Positions 1 through 9,867 of a stretch of 64,000 nt of DNA are shown here, one piece after another. This DNA is from Bidens hawaiensis (taxonomy: Eukaryota > Streptophyta > Magnoliopsida > Asterales > Asteraceae). The notes below the pieces were generated by a model. That model searched no databases, was not told the origin of the DNA, and worked only from the letters and a program-made list of their open reading frames with translations. Location: assembly GCA_021521415.1 (NCBI GenBank), contig JAIQDT010005783.1, positions 124,001 through 188,000 of the forward strand, given 5' to 3'. Position 1 is the first letter of the stretch; each line of letters opens with the position of its first letter. A program made the position numbers and the translations under genes.

Positions 1-430
1 GTTGGAATTGCGGGAATTGAGTGAAAAATACGAATCCCTCAAAGCGGCCGGGTTACACGAAGTGGCCGCATTATTGCAACGACAACGAATTGAAAAAATG
101 CGCAAATATTATGAATATTAGTATGTTATCTAGTTATGTTTTTAATATTTTTAGTTATGTATTTTTTTTAATTCTAATGCATTATTAGTTATGTTTTTTA
201 TTTTTTTTGTATTTCTTTTTAAATTTAATGCATTTCTATTTAATTATCTAAATAAATTGGTTTTTATTTAATTAGTTTAGTTATAAAAAGAAAATAATAA
301 AATAACACACTGTGGGCCCAACTTGTAGCCCCTACACCATTACACCCAAAAACAAATTTCCACTTCATGCTGACTGTGCGTCACGTGTCACAATTCGCCC
401 CTAATTGTAGCCCCTCCACTACACATGGCC
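1..430 (+). mobile_element. Right end of a PIF/Harbinger-like DNA element
   Basis: The segment ends in a terminus reading inward GGCCATGTGTAGTGG, and the flanking bases are TTA (431-433), the target triplet PIF/Harbinger elements duplicate. A related internal stretch (about 310-345) repeats the 'TGTAGCCCCTACAC' motif in the same orientation. The left end lies outside the window, so neither the inverted repeat nor the duplication can be verified. An ORF tail at 2-121 lies inside. Family assignment is an inference from the GGCC terminus and the TTA flank. Confidence 0.4.
2..121 (+). CDS. C-terminal end of an unrecognised ORF (39 codons visible)
   Basis: Frame 2 is open from the window edge to a TAG at 119-121. 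The visible 39 residues are charged and helix-prone (many Lys, Glu, Arg, Leu), ending in a Lys-Tyr-Tyr-rich tail. The start is outside the window. I do not recognise the protein. Because the segment sits about 300 bp inside a Harbinger-like terminus, it may be the end of the Myb/SANT-like accessory ORF these elements carry; that is context-based inference only. It could also be a captured or decayed host fragment. Confidence 0.4.
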   Translation: MELRELSEKYESLKAAGLHEVAALLQRQRIEKMRKYYEY

Positions 431-433
431 TTA

Positions 434-2077
434 AGTTGTTATAGGTATCCAGACACCTTTCTAGCCTAGGCAAGCGAAATACCAAGCCAACTTTTCAAGC
501 CCGCTCTGATATGAGACTAGGCTATGATAGTGCATGGGGAAACTGGTTGTGCTACAACGGTGCTTGACTGGTTAGCCGCCTTTAGTACTTGAAGTTTAGC
601 GTCTAGGCTGAAATGATCCCAGCTAGTTAGGCTCCCTTGGTTAACATGTATAATCCAAATTAAAATGCTATTATTGGATAGATCTATAAAATCAATGGTT
701 AATATTGAATTTTTAAGGTTTTTCTAATAAGTTTTCATTTATCTGTTCACACACATGTCTTAAACATATATAAACAAAACCTTTAAAAGTTTTCTGGTTA
801 CTTTCTCCCACCTCTCAAGCCATCAAATTAATTTATTTGTAAATGGAGGTTTCTCATGCATTTTATTCGAATTTACGGGCATGGGTCTCACCAAACCTAG
901 ATAACTCTTAAACGAGTTTTAACATCTTATTAAATTAAAAATTAATATTACTAAATATTTGATATGACAACCCTATAAAATAGGGATATATATTAAAAAT
1001 TAGTATCCGATTTTTTAAATTAAAATATATTTATAATTAAAAAACAATTATGTAGTAAAAAAAGATAAATGGGTCATCAAACCCAGATAACTTTTAAACG
1101 AGTTACAACATCTTATTTATTTGTGAAACTCTTTCATTATTAAATCCTAAATATATTATTAATTTTGTTACAATAAATAAAATTTAAATTTAAACAAATA
1201 TATAAATATTAGAAACGAGAAATGTAAAACAACCATGGTAACAATGAATAAAAACTAGTATCTTATATGAATAGAGACTTTTAATCTTGCGGTGAACATA
1301 AATGTGCATGTCATGTTGCTCCTTTGGTAAGCTCACCAAACCAAAAGGGTGTTGGTATTTATATATTTACATGATATTTCAACACTTTCATGTATATATT
1401 TATATTACTTATTAGTTGCATGTCTGATTATGAAATTTTCTAGTCAAAACAATCATGTTGTCGTTCTAAGAGCACGTGAACTAATTGGCCTTTTTTAATA
1501 TTTGATATTTACTGTTATAATTAGAATAAATAAATAAAACTATAAAAGTAAGTACAAGTATTTTGTTATATATAAAAGGGTTTTAAATAGGGAATATTAT
1601 CACACTCTAAACTAACCTTGTGAATTTGCATATTATTGTCAAAACACAGGTTTTTTTTATTCATAATGTACAATGGAGTGATTTGAAAATAAATACAATT
1701 TCCCTTAGAATGGAAAAAAGTAAAACTTTTGACACAACTAGTTTTTTATATAATTTTAATATTCTATAGTAAAAAAAAATATGGATACATATAAGAATAG
1801 GTTTCAAACATGCTAAAATAAAGAGAAAAAAACTATAATCTACAGAATCGATAATCCAAATCGAATGTATAATTTTAAGCTACAGTAAATATTAAGCTGA
1901 CTTCAAGTATATTACAGATTGAACTTTAATTTAAAGTTTAGGCATTGAGCCAAACAATCGAGCTATCTAATAAGCGAGCCAATAAGGGAGCTTACATTGT
2001 CTCAGGCTCGGCTACTTAACAAATGAACCGATTTTGAGCAGACATTTTTTAAAGTCTTTTGAAATTAGATTCAAAGC
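434..2077. other. AT-rich intergenic DNA, no gene seen
   Basis: About 1.6 kb with no coding signal on either strand and no tandem array. It ends directly at the TG of the Tat-type LTR at 2078. The five bases before that LTR are AAAGC, the candidate left target duplication; its right partner is missing because the element is truncated. Confidence 0.6.
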
Positions 2078-2216
2078 TGAAGAGGTAGGTCCCCGCAAAG
2101 CCCAGTTGGACCCGCAAGACACACCTTGATGGGGTACGTCTGCACAAAGACCAACTGGTTCCGCAAGACCCACCATGCTCAGAGAGATGAAGAACTTACA
2201 CTAGAGGTGGTCAAAA

Positions 2217-2515
2217 AAACCGGTTCGGGAACCGGTTTGCCGGTTTAAACCGGAAACCGGTTTTTACAAAAACCGGTTTACAAACCGGCGGTTTGTACTT
2301 CGGTTACAACTTTTAGATCCAAAACCGGTTTTCAAACCGGTTAATGAAAAAACCGGTTTTTTTAATAACCGGTTTTTATAAACCGGTTAACCGGTTTATA
2401 AAAAAACCGGTTTTTTACCGTTGGAAAAAAACCGGTTAACCGGTTTCTTTATAACCGGTTAACCGGTTAAAAACCGGTTTAGACCGTTGTATAACGGCTA
2501 TATAGCCGGTTTTTT
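2217..2515. repeat. 5' subterminal AACCGGTT cluster of the hAT
   Basis: About 300 bp made largely of AACCGG/CCGGTT motifs in both orientations, many as the self-complementary octamer AACCGGTT, separated by A or T runs. In characterised hAT elements, short subterminal repeats are the binding sites of the transposase BED domain; assigning that role here is inference. CCGG/CG content makes them potential methylation targets. Confidence 0.75.
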
Positions 2516-2716
2516 TTTTTTGACCGTTTTTTTTTTTTTACCATTTTACCCCCACAAACATCTATATATAGTTTAGGTTGGGTATTGGTTAGATCACACT
2601 CGATTATACAACTCCAAACGCTCTAAACGTTTATTTTATACGCGATTATTTTGTTATCTCACGCTCAATTATACCACATTACCACTCCATACGCTCTTAT
2701 TTCGTAGTCGATTATC

Positions 2717-4816
2717 ATGGCCTCCCAAAGTGCTGCTTCATCCGTCAACATGGGTGCCTCGAACACGGGAGAAACGGTCGTTCGGGTCATCCCCACGAAA
2801 CGAAACCAAGATGTTTGGCAACATTTCGACCTATGCGAAATGTCTAACAGTAGCCAAAAAGCTCGATGCAAACATTGTTTGAAGTTTTATGGCAAAGATG
2901 CAAACTCCACTTTAAAAGCGCATGTACAAAGGCCCTTTTGCAAGGCCTTGAAGGACGAATCGGGAAGTAGTTCGCAGCCGGAGATGACGAATCAAGGAAC
3001 GGTGTTTACGTACGACCTTGAAGCGGTACGTCAAAAGTTTTCAAACTTTGTGATTCAACAAACACTTCCTTTCAACCACTTCGACAACCCTCAATTCACG
3101 GAGATGATGCAAAAGTATGTTCAACCACGCTACCAACACGTAAGTCGTTCGACCCTTAGAAGAGATTGTCTTAAAGCATGGAAAAACGCTAAATCCGAAC
3201 TAATTTCATACTTTTCAAACTTACAAACTGGTGTAAACTTAACAACGGATGTGTGGTCGGTACCTAATGGTTCGCCCGACTCATACATTTGTGTGACGGC
3301 TCATTGGGTTGACCCCGAGTCGTGGCAAATGATGAAACGAACCGTTGCGTTTCAATTGTTTGATTACCCGCACACGGGTAGAAATATTTTTAAACTCTTG
3401 GATAAAGTCATTCGACAATACAAGATTGAACATAAAATCTTTTCAATTTCGTTTGATAACGCGTCCAACAATACGGCCGCGGTTGGCCATTTAAAATTAA
3501 AGTATAAACCTATTTGTGATGGAGCGTTTTTTCATAGCCGATGCATTGCACATATTATCAACTTGGCCGTGCAAGATGGGTTAAACGTGATCGAAACGCA
3601 AAGAAACAATTTTAAAAGAATGTTACGAGATGTTTTCAGCAACAATAAAACATTTTCAAGATACAAAAAATTTTGTGTAGAAGCTAATTGTCAATGGTTG
3701 GGGCCAAATTGGGATTGTCCAACAAGATGGAACTCGACTTGTGATAGGTTTGAGAAAGCCATCCAACAAAAAGAATCATTAATTGCGTTTCATCAAATTT
3801 TGTCAAGTAGGGGTAAATGTGCACCGTACGATCCTAGAAACTGGTTATTGATTGAGATCGTTACGGAGGTCCTTCAAATTTTTAAATCTTGCACAACTAG
3901 TTTATCCGGGGTTTACTATCCAACAAGCCCCATTGCTTTACCAAAAATTGCTGTCATGTGCACAAAGTTGAGTGAACTTCATTGTAGGGGTGCACCTTAT
4001 TTTGATATGGGTGTAAAAATGAAAGAAAAATTTAGAAAATATTTTCAAGAACTACCCGCTGTTTTGACATGTGCTGCTGCGTTAAACCCTTGCATCAATG
4101 TTGGTGGTGTTGAAGCTTTAATAGAAAAAATTTGTGATGAGCTAGAGTTAAACGACGATCAAACCCCCTATTATAGCCAAACTTTAAAGAATGCTTTCAA
4201 CACCACCTTGTCAAACATGTATGATGTTTACCTTACAAAATACGGGTCGTCTTCCCAAATTCATGACTCGTTAAGAGCTGTTGCCCAATCCCAATCCCAA
4301 ACCGACCTTGAAATGGGGATGTACTACATGATTTGGGAAGACGCCGGTAAACGTCAAAAGGTAAACACCCCAAGCAGTGAACTTGGAAGGTATGGTGGTA
4401 CCAACTTTGTGAAACACATGACTCCGGATGAATTTAGAAGTCTTGATTTGCTGGCTTGGTGGAGAGGTAAGGAGGATGAGTTTCCGATCCTCGCCGCCAT
4501 GGCCAAAGATTTACTAACGGTCCAAGCTTCCACGGTAGCTTCGGAGTCTGCTTTTTCTGTTTCTGGCAGGGTTATATCGATTAGAAGGACTCGACTCACT
4601 CCACCAGCTGTAGAGATGTCGATTTGCTACAAGGATTACTTGGACTCTTTAGATAGGGCACAACATCAACGCTCACTCGAGGGGGAAATGGAGTATGAGG
4701 CGGGCTTGTATGAAGACGAGGTCAATCAAGGACACACTCAACCAATGACCGATGAAGAAGCCGCGTACGACGATTACCTAAGGAATAGCTCGGGATCAGG
4801 TAGCGAAGAAAATTAG
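2717..4816 (+). CDS. hAT transposase (BED zinc finger, RNase H-like, hAT dimerisation)
   Basis: This 699-residue protein is predicted to cut and insert the hAT element by a DDE-type reaction in the nucleus. The N-terminus holds a BED finger: Trp34, then Cys51-x2-Cys54, His69 and Cys75. Candidate catalytic Asp residues lie in the 'TTDVWS' motif (about 178) and the 'SFDNASNN' motif (about 248); the Glu of 'ASESAFS' falls in the C-terminal region. Residues about 575-650 form the hAT C-terminal dimerisation domain, with the usual 'LDLLAWW' start and 'TRLTPPAVE' end. The tail is acidic. The first ATG is chosen because it precedes the BED finger by a normal spacer. There are no stops or frameshifts, so it may be functional. 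Confidence 0.95.
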   Translation: MASQSAASSVNMGASNTGETVVRVIPTKRNQDVWQHFDLCEMSNSSQKARCKHCLKFYGKDANSTLKAHVQRPFCKALKDESGSSSQPEMTNQGTVFTYDLEAVRQKFSNFVIQQTLPFNHFDNPQFTEMMQKYVQPRYQHVSRSTLRRDCLKAWKNAKSELISYFSNLQTGVNLTTDVWSVPNGSPDSYICVTAHWVDPESWQMMKRTVAFQLFDYPHTGRNIFKLLDKVIRQYKIEHKIFSISFDNASNNTAAVGHLKLKYKPICDGAFFHSRCIAHIINLAVQDGLNVIETQRNNFKRMLRDVFSNNKTFSRYKKFCVEANCQWLGPNWDCPTRWNSTCDRFEKAIQQKESLIAFHQILSSRGKCAPYDPRNWLLIEIVTEVLQIFKSCTTSLSGVYYPTSPIALPKIAVMCTKLSELHCRGAPYFDMGVKMKEKFRKYFQELPAVLTCAAALNPCINVGGVEALIEKICDELELNDDQTPYYSQTLKNAFNTTLSNMYDVYLTKYGSSSQIHDSLRAVAQSQSQTDLEMGMYYMIWEDAGKRQKVNTPSSELGRYGGTNFVKHMTPDEFRSLDLLAWWRGKEDEFPILAAMAKDLLTVQASTVASESAFSVSGRVISIRRTRLTPPAVEMSICYKDYLDSLDRAQHQRSLEGEMEYEAGLYEDEVNQGHTQPMTDEEAAYDDYLRNSSGSGSEEN

Positions 4817-5046
4817 TTAAAGAAACAGCAAACATGGAGGCAAATAATGAGTAAGAAACAGCAAGTTGTTCATGTAATCGTGTCTAAGCATTCTTTAATG
4901 TTTGTATTTTTGAGTTACGAATATGCGATAACGATTTAATGTTTGTATTTTTAATATAAAAACTATAAATGAAAGTTATGTGTTTTTAATCTTCCAAGCA
5001 AAGAACCCTAACAACGAAAGCAAAGAATGGCTTCGGTCTTCCAAAC

Positions 5047-5074
5047 TAAACCCTAAACCCTAAACCCTAAACCC
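5047..5074. repeat. Short CCCTAAA telomere-type repeat inside the hAT 3' end
   Basis: About four units of the plant telomere heptamer (TAAACCC phase) followed by an A run, placed just before the 3' CCGGTT cluster. Too short to be a relocated telomere; it may be a telo-box-like motif carried by the element. Confidence 0.7.
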
Positions 5075-5096
5075 AAAAAAAAAAAAAAAAAAAAAA

Positions 5097-5262
5097 CCGG
5101 TTAACCTAAAAACCGGTTAATAAAAAAACCGGTTTATTAACCGGTTCTAACCGGTTTCTAAACCGGTCCTAACCGGTTAGACCGGTTAGGGTTTTGACAT
5201 ACAAAAACCGGTTATTAACCGGTCCGGTTATTAACCGAACCGGTTTTTTTCCGGACCAAAAA
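5097..5262. repeat. 3' subterminal AACCGGTT cluster of the hAT
   Basis: About 165 bp of dense AACCGGTT/CCGGTT motifs that mirror the 5' cluster, ending about 20 bp from the 3' terminus. The asymmetry (300 bp at the 5' end, 165 bp at the 3' end) is like that seen in other hAT elements. Likely transposase binding sites (inference). Confidence 0.72.
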
Positions 5263-6142
5263 AAACCGATTTGTGCACCTCTACCTTACACGCAGTAAGC
5301 CAGCTGTTCCCGCAGGAAAGCCTCCCTTGGTACAGTACCCTGCCTGTTCCCGCAGCTATGGGTACAAGCTGAGAAGGAAGGCTACCCGCACTAACAGTAA
5401 AGCTACACGCATAAGGCACTAACTCTTAATACTTCAGCAATGTCACCTGAAGAAGGAATGAGCAAGGCGGGAATATTCCCGCCCAAAAGAGCCAGTCCGT
5501 ATGCTTCTGGAAGATCTTTTGTACTATACCTGCCAAGGTATGGACAAAATAGACAAGATCTGACCAAAGCAGCCCACGAACCAATCACAGGGTGACAGCT
5601 CACCGACAATAGTACGAGGAGGAGCATGCTCCAGTACAAAATGTCACTATCAGCCGTTGCCTACCCACCAACCCTCATCGTGGCACGTACATTGCCTGTA
5701 GTTGGTGGAAAAGGAATAGTACACAGCCGGCCATGTCACTATCAGCCGCTGCCTACCCACCAACCATTAGCATGGCACGTCCGTAGCCCACAGTTGGTGG
5801 AAAAGGAATATTATACAGCTGGCTGTACCTGCTTGGAAACCTACCTTCGGCTATAAATACTCCAACACCTTGGAACGGTAGGAGGAGATATCATCTGATA
5901 TTATCTTATCTTCCCTAGCTATTTCTCTCAATATACACTTATATTCAGAACAATCTAGTCTGATTTTCACGCCGGAGGGTGGTCACAAGGAGGAACCCCC
6001 CCTCTCAGTGACGAGCTCACGGTGTCTGTTTTGCAGGTCATCAGAAGAATAACCATCTTTGCAGGACCTAACCCTCGTGGGAAACATCTACTTAACCCTA
6101 AGATTATCCATAATCCGCCGGGGTCACTTAGTGTTTCTTCAT

Positions 6143-6157
6143 TGGCGCCATCCGTGC
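6143..6157 (+). other. Primer binding site of Tat copy 1
   Basis: One base after the LTR's final CA the sequence reads TGGCGCCATCCGTGC. A TGGCGCC start is the usual opening of plant gypsy primer binding sites, complementary to a tRNA 3' end. The same sequence follows the other LTR ends in the window. The exact tRNA is not determined. Confidence 0.7.
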
Positions 6158-6207
6158 ATAAAAGCTAGAACTAATTCTTTTTCAGTTTTTTCAAAACCTC
6201 TGGAAAG

Positions 6208-7700
6208 ATGGTTAAGGTTACTCCGATGCCAATGCCAACGAGTGACCAAGAAACTCCGGCAACCACAACCCCAGCTACTGGGGGGAACACCGGCGAGTAC
6301 ACAATTTTTACGAACACTACCCCGGTTACCCAAGCCGGGGCAAGTGCAGTAAACAATCCTTCACTGGGAGTCACCGATATCCAGTTGGAGAGACAACAGA
6401 CGAGGCTCCCCCGCCAAACACTTGATCAAGTTAAAGCGTGGGCGGAAGCACGTCAGAAGGAATTCCAAGCTGAGTTGGATGAACGCTTACGTTCACTCCA
6501 ACAGGCTGACGAATTCGGAAGCACTCGACAACAGCTCAACATGAGCAATGAGTGCGAGTACTTGGACGATGATTGGGAGGAGTCCGACAGTGACGCAAAC
6601 CCTCGTCATAGGGCGAAAGGGAAGTTCAAGGAAACGGACTTCCAACCGAGAAGGAATTTTGGAGAAACCTTCAAACCAAGGAACGCGGGGGGAAACCCAC
6701 GTGACTTCTCCAAAACCTTTAGACCAACTGTTGCAAATGCGGGAACGTCCAAGTTTGCAAGGGACATTGCGGAAGCAATCGCCCCGAAGAGTGCCAAACA
6801 GATGTCCAACATCGGCACTTATGATGGTATATCCGACCCAGACGATCACTTGAACAGATTCATAGCGGGGGCAACCGTCAGCAACTGGACGGAACCCACG
6901 TGGTGTTATATGTTCCAGATGACGCTTGTTGGAGCGGCTAGGGCGTGGTTTGATCGTTTACCGGTCCACCACATCTATGATTGGGCGGACTTCCAACACA
7001 AGTTCAGCCAGCACTTCAGTCAACAGAGGAAATATACTGAAGAGGAGTGGACGATCCTCAACTGCGTTAGAGAGGAGGATGAATCTTTACTAGACTTCAT
7101 CACTCGCTTCAACTCGAAGAAGCTGAGTCTGGGCACCATAAGCGAAGATCTTGTTCGCAGCCGCTTTCATCTAGGGCGCCGAATACCTAGAGCTTATCCG
7201 CACGTTGACGGGTAAAGACGGCATGCCATCCACATGGGATGTCATCATGACGGCGGCCAAGCGCTTTGCCGAAACGGAGAAGCAACTGGGTAGGAATCTT
7301 CCCCAGAGTACAAACCTCTACACGCAGAGGACTAGAGAAAACAACGTCCGGACCGCCCAGCAAAACAAAAAGAGGAAGCTAGGTATTTGGCAGTTAAGGG
7401 TAAACTTTGACACCTCATCCAGCTCTCGCCCTCTAGTAGGCGGAAGGGAAAACACGCACCCATCAAGCCGAAACCCCCGGTGGACGCCACTCACCAAAAG
7501 CGTCACGGAGATATTTGCCACCGAGAAACTCCCATGGCCAAAAGCTCCAATGATCCGGCAGCGACATACCGCGGATCAGAGCAAATCCTGTGACTTCCAC
7601 GGGACAAAGGGTCACACCACTGAGGAGTGTACATCCTTGAAGGATATTGTTGAAACATTCGTCAAGGATGGAAAACTTACACACCTTGTGGCATCAATCA
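6208..7700 (+). pseudogene. Gag of Tat copy 1, frameshifted
   Basis: Starts Met-Val-Lys-Val-Thr at 6208, the same start as the gag of the third element. Residues about 200-320 match the retrotransposon gag domain ('GTYDGISDPDDHLNRF', then Trp-rich helices). The frame breaks near 7160-7200: the first frame ends at 7215 and the conserved text resumes from 7205 in another frame ('LTGKDGMPSTWD'). The C-terminus holds a C-x2-H-x4-H-x4-C knuckle ('CDFHGTKGHTTEEC') near 7590-7630. Gag would form the cytoplasmic particle and bind RNA; this copy cannot make a full-length product. Confidence 0.88.
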
Positions 7701-9867
7701 AGAATGGAGGGAGGAATGATAACCGATACAAAGGCAACGGACGAAAGCCCGTTGACATCAGCATCCACATGGTTCATAGTAACGTCAGAGGAAGAAAAAG
7801 ACGAACGACAGAACCATGCGCGTGGAAGGAAGCTGAGGTGCGCTTCCCGCGAGTGCAAGGAGGACCCAGCAAAGAAGGCCCTATCGTCATCAAAAGCCAG
7901 CTGGGGCACTACATCACTTCCCGCACTCTTGCTGACAACGGCGCATCGTCAACGGTTATGTACAGGCAGTTCTTCGACAAGCTAGATGACGAAGACAAGG
8001 AACGCCTGGAAACGGTCTACGCCTCGATGGAAGGGTTCGATGGCAGCACAAACACCCCCTGGGTATCCTATCTTTCTCCGTCACTCTCACGGACGGGAAA
8101 CACTCCCGCACAGAAGACGTGGACTTTGTCGTAATGAGGAAGCCACACCACACATACGACATTCTCTTTGGGAGAGACGGGATGGCAAGATTCAATGCCG
8201 TGGTATCTTCAATCCACGGCATGATGGGATGGCCAACAGCTGAGGGTGTAGCGATGATCACCGGTATTCCCCAGGTATGCATCGCATCTGTCTCATCTAA
8301 ATCCAAACCAAAGATGGCTAAACCAATCATCACCGAACCAGAAGAATGGGCCTTCAATGGCAAATACCCTGACTAGGCTGTTACCATTGGCCCAACAGTC
8401 ACTGATCCTACGCGCACCTTACTCAAACGCTTACTACAGAAAAACGCTGACATCTTCGCGTGGACACCAGCTGACATGACTGGTGTACCTCGAAGTAAGG
8501 CAGAGCATAAGCTCAAGTGTGACTCGGCTTTTACGCCAATCATACAAAAGCGCAGAGTAACGGGGGCGGAACAAGCTAACGCGTGTAGAACCCAAGTCAA
8601 GGAACTCCTTGACGCGGGCATCGTACGCGTTAGCAGATATCAAACATGGGTTGCAAATCCCGTCATGGTACCGAAATCTAACAAACAATAGCGCATGTGC
8701 ATAGATTTCAAAGGCTTAAACAAAGCATGCCCCAAAGATTGTTACCCGTTACCCGAAATTGACCTTAAGGTAGATTCGTTAGCACCGTTTCACCTTAAAT
8801 GCTTCCTTGATGCGTATAAGGGGTACCATCAAATCCACATGGCCGTTGACGATCAGGACAAAACCGCATTTCGGACGCCTGATGGCACATTTTGTTATCA
8901 AATGATGCCATTCGGACTTAAGAATGCCGGGTCCACATACCAACGCCTGATGGACAAAGAGTTTCATGCCCAAATTGGGAGGAACTTGGAAGTCTACATG
9001 GATGACTTGGTCATCAAAAGCCCTGAGCCAGAAGCGATGTTGAAAGACATCGAAGAAACTTTCAACACGCTCAGAAAGATAAACATGAAGCTCAATCCGA
9101 GCAAGTGTTCCTTTGGGATGGAAGAATGGAAGTTCTTAGGAGTCATTGTTACTAAAGATGGCTTCAGAGCGAACCCTGAAAAGGTCGAAGCCATTATCAA
9201 AATGGAATCACCTACTACCATCAAGCAAGCTCAGACACTGAATGGACGACTCGCACTTAACCGCTTTTTGGCAAACCATGCGGATAGGTCGTTCCCATTC
9301 GTGTCAACATTGAGAAACTGTTTAAAGAAAACGCACTTCCGCTGGACACCAGAAGCGGAAGCAGCTTTTCAGGAAATTCGGTCACGCTTGATCGAACTCC
9401 CAATACTCACAGCACCAGAAGCGGGGGAGGAATTAATCCTATACCTTTCCGCCACAGATAGAGCAACCGGGGCAGTCCTGCTAGTAGAGCGAAAAGGCAT
9501 CCAGATGCCAATCTACTATGTTAGCCGTGTCCTAACAGACGTAGAAACCCGGTACTCTACCCTGGAAAAATTAGTCTTAGCACTTGTACAGGCTTCACGC
9601 AGGCTAAGACGATATTTCCAAGGTCACCCAATCACCATTCTCACCAACTTCAAACTTGCAAACGTTCTAGGCAAACCCGAATTGTCATGACGCCTAGCCA
9701 AATGGGCAATAGAATTGGGAGAATACGCGATAAAGTACAAGCCAAGACCAGCCATAAAAGGCCAGGTCTTGGCCGACTTTATTGCAGAAGTCCCCGCTTC
9801 GCGGGAGAAAGAGTGCCAGGAGGAGGCTCAACCCTCTCTAGCACAGGACATCGATAATTTTAGATAA
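7701..9867 (+). pseudogene. Pol of Tat copy 1 (protease, RT, RNase H), several stops
   Basis: A protease with the active-site motif Asp-Asn-Gly-Ala-Ser lies near 7935, followed by a frame change near 8090. From about 8119 one frame runs to 9867 but is broken by stops at 8374-8376, 8689-8691 and 9688-9690. RT begins at about 8480, with the catalytic YMDD at 8995-9006. RNase H follows from about 9400; its last part ('AIKGQVLADFIAE') lies beyond the third stop. The sequence ends at a TAA at 9865-9867 with no integrase. The lesions are mostly single-base nonsense changes, consistent with age after silencing. Non-functional. Confidence 0.9.

Larger units (their letters stand above)
2202..5283 (+). 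mobile_element. Complete hAT transposon, probably autonomous
   Basis: Termini are TAGAGGTG at 2202 and CACCTCTA ending at 5283. The flanking octamers are ACTTACAC (2194-2201) and CCTTACAC (5284-5291), 7 of 8 bases identical, as expected for the 8-bp hAT target duplication. The flanks also join cleanly into one Tat LTR. Inside is one uninterrupted 699-codon transposase with a BED finger and hAT dimerisation domain. Both ends are packed with AACCGGTT-type motifs. Length (3.08 kb) is normal for a small autonomous hAT. Confidence 0.93.
2078..6141 (+). repeat. 5' LTR of Tat copy 1 (interrupted)
   Basis: Starts TGAAGAGG and ends GTTTCTTCA, the same ends as the LTRs at 40260, 53293 and 59618. Without the hAT and one copy of its duplication it is about 974 bp, matching the 980-989 bp of the others. 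A TATA box (TATAAATA, 5852-5859) follows two diverged direct repeats of about 90 bp (5645-5815), which contain CACGT-type motifs. The hAT insertion site corresponds to the CCTTACGC stretch of the uninterrupted LTRs. Confidence 0.85.
2078..9867 (+). mobile_element. Ty3/gypsy Tat-type LTR retrotransposon, copy 1, 3'-truncated and split by a hAT
   Basis: Order on the plus strand: 5' LTR (2078-6141, interrupted by the hAT at 2202-5283), primer binding site, gag, protease, reverse transcriptase, RNase H. The sequence then stops matching the family: there is no integrase and no 3' LTR. It is the only copy of this family in the window with pol. The gag C-x2-H-x4-H-x4-C knuckle, the protease Asp-Asn-Gly-Ala-Ser motif and the YMDD RT fit the Tat lineage. 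Several stops and frameshifts make it inactive. Its gag N-terminus is much closer to the element at 59618-64000 than to the inverted pair at 40260-54279. Confidence 0.85.
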
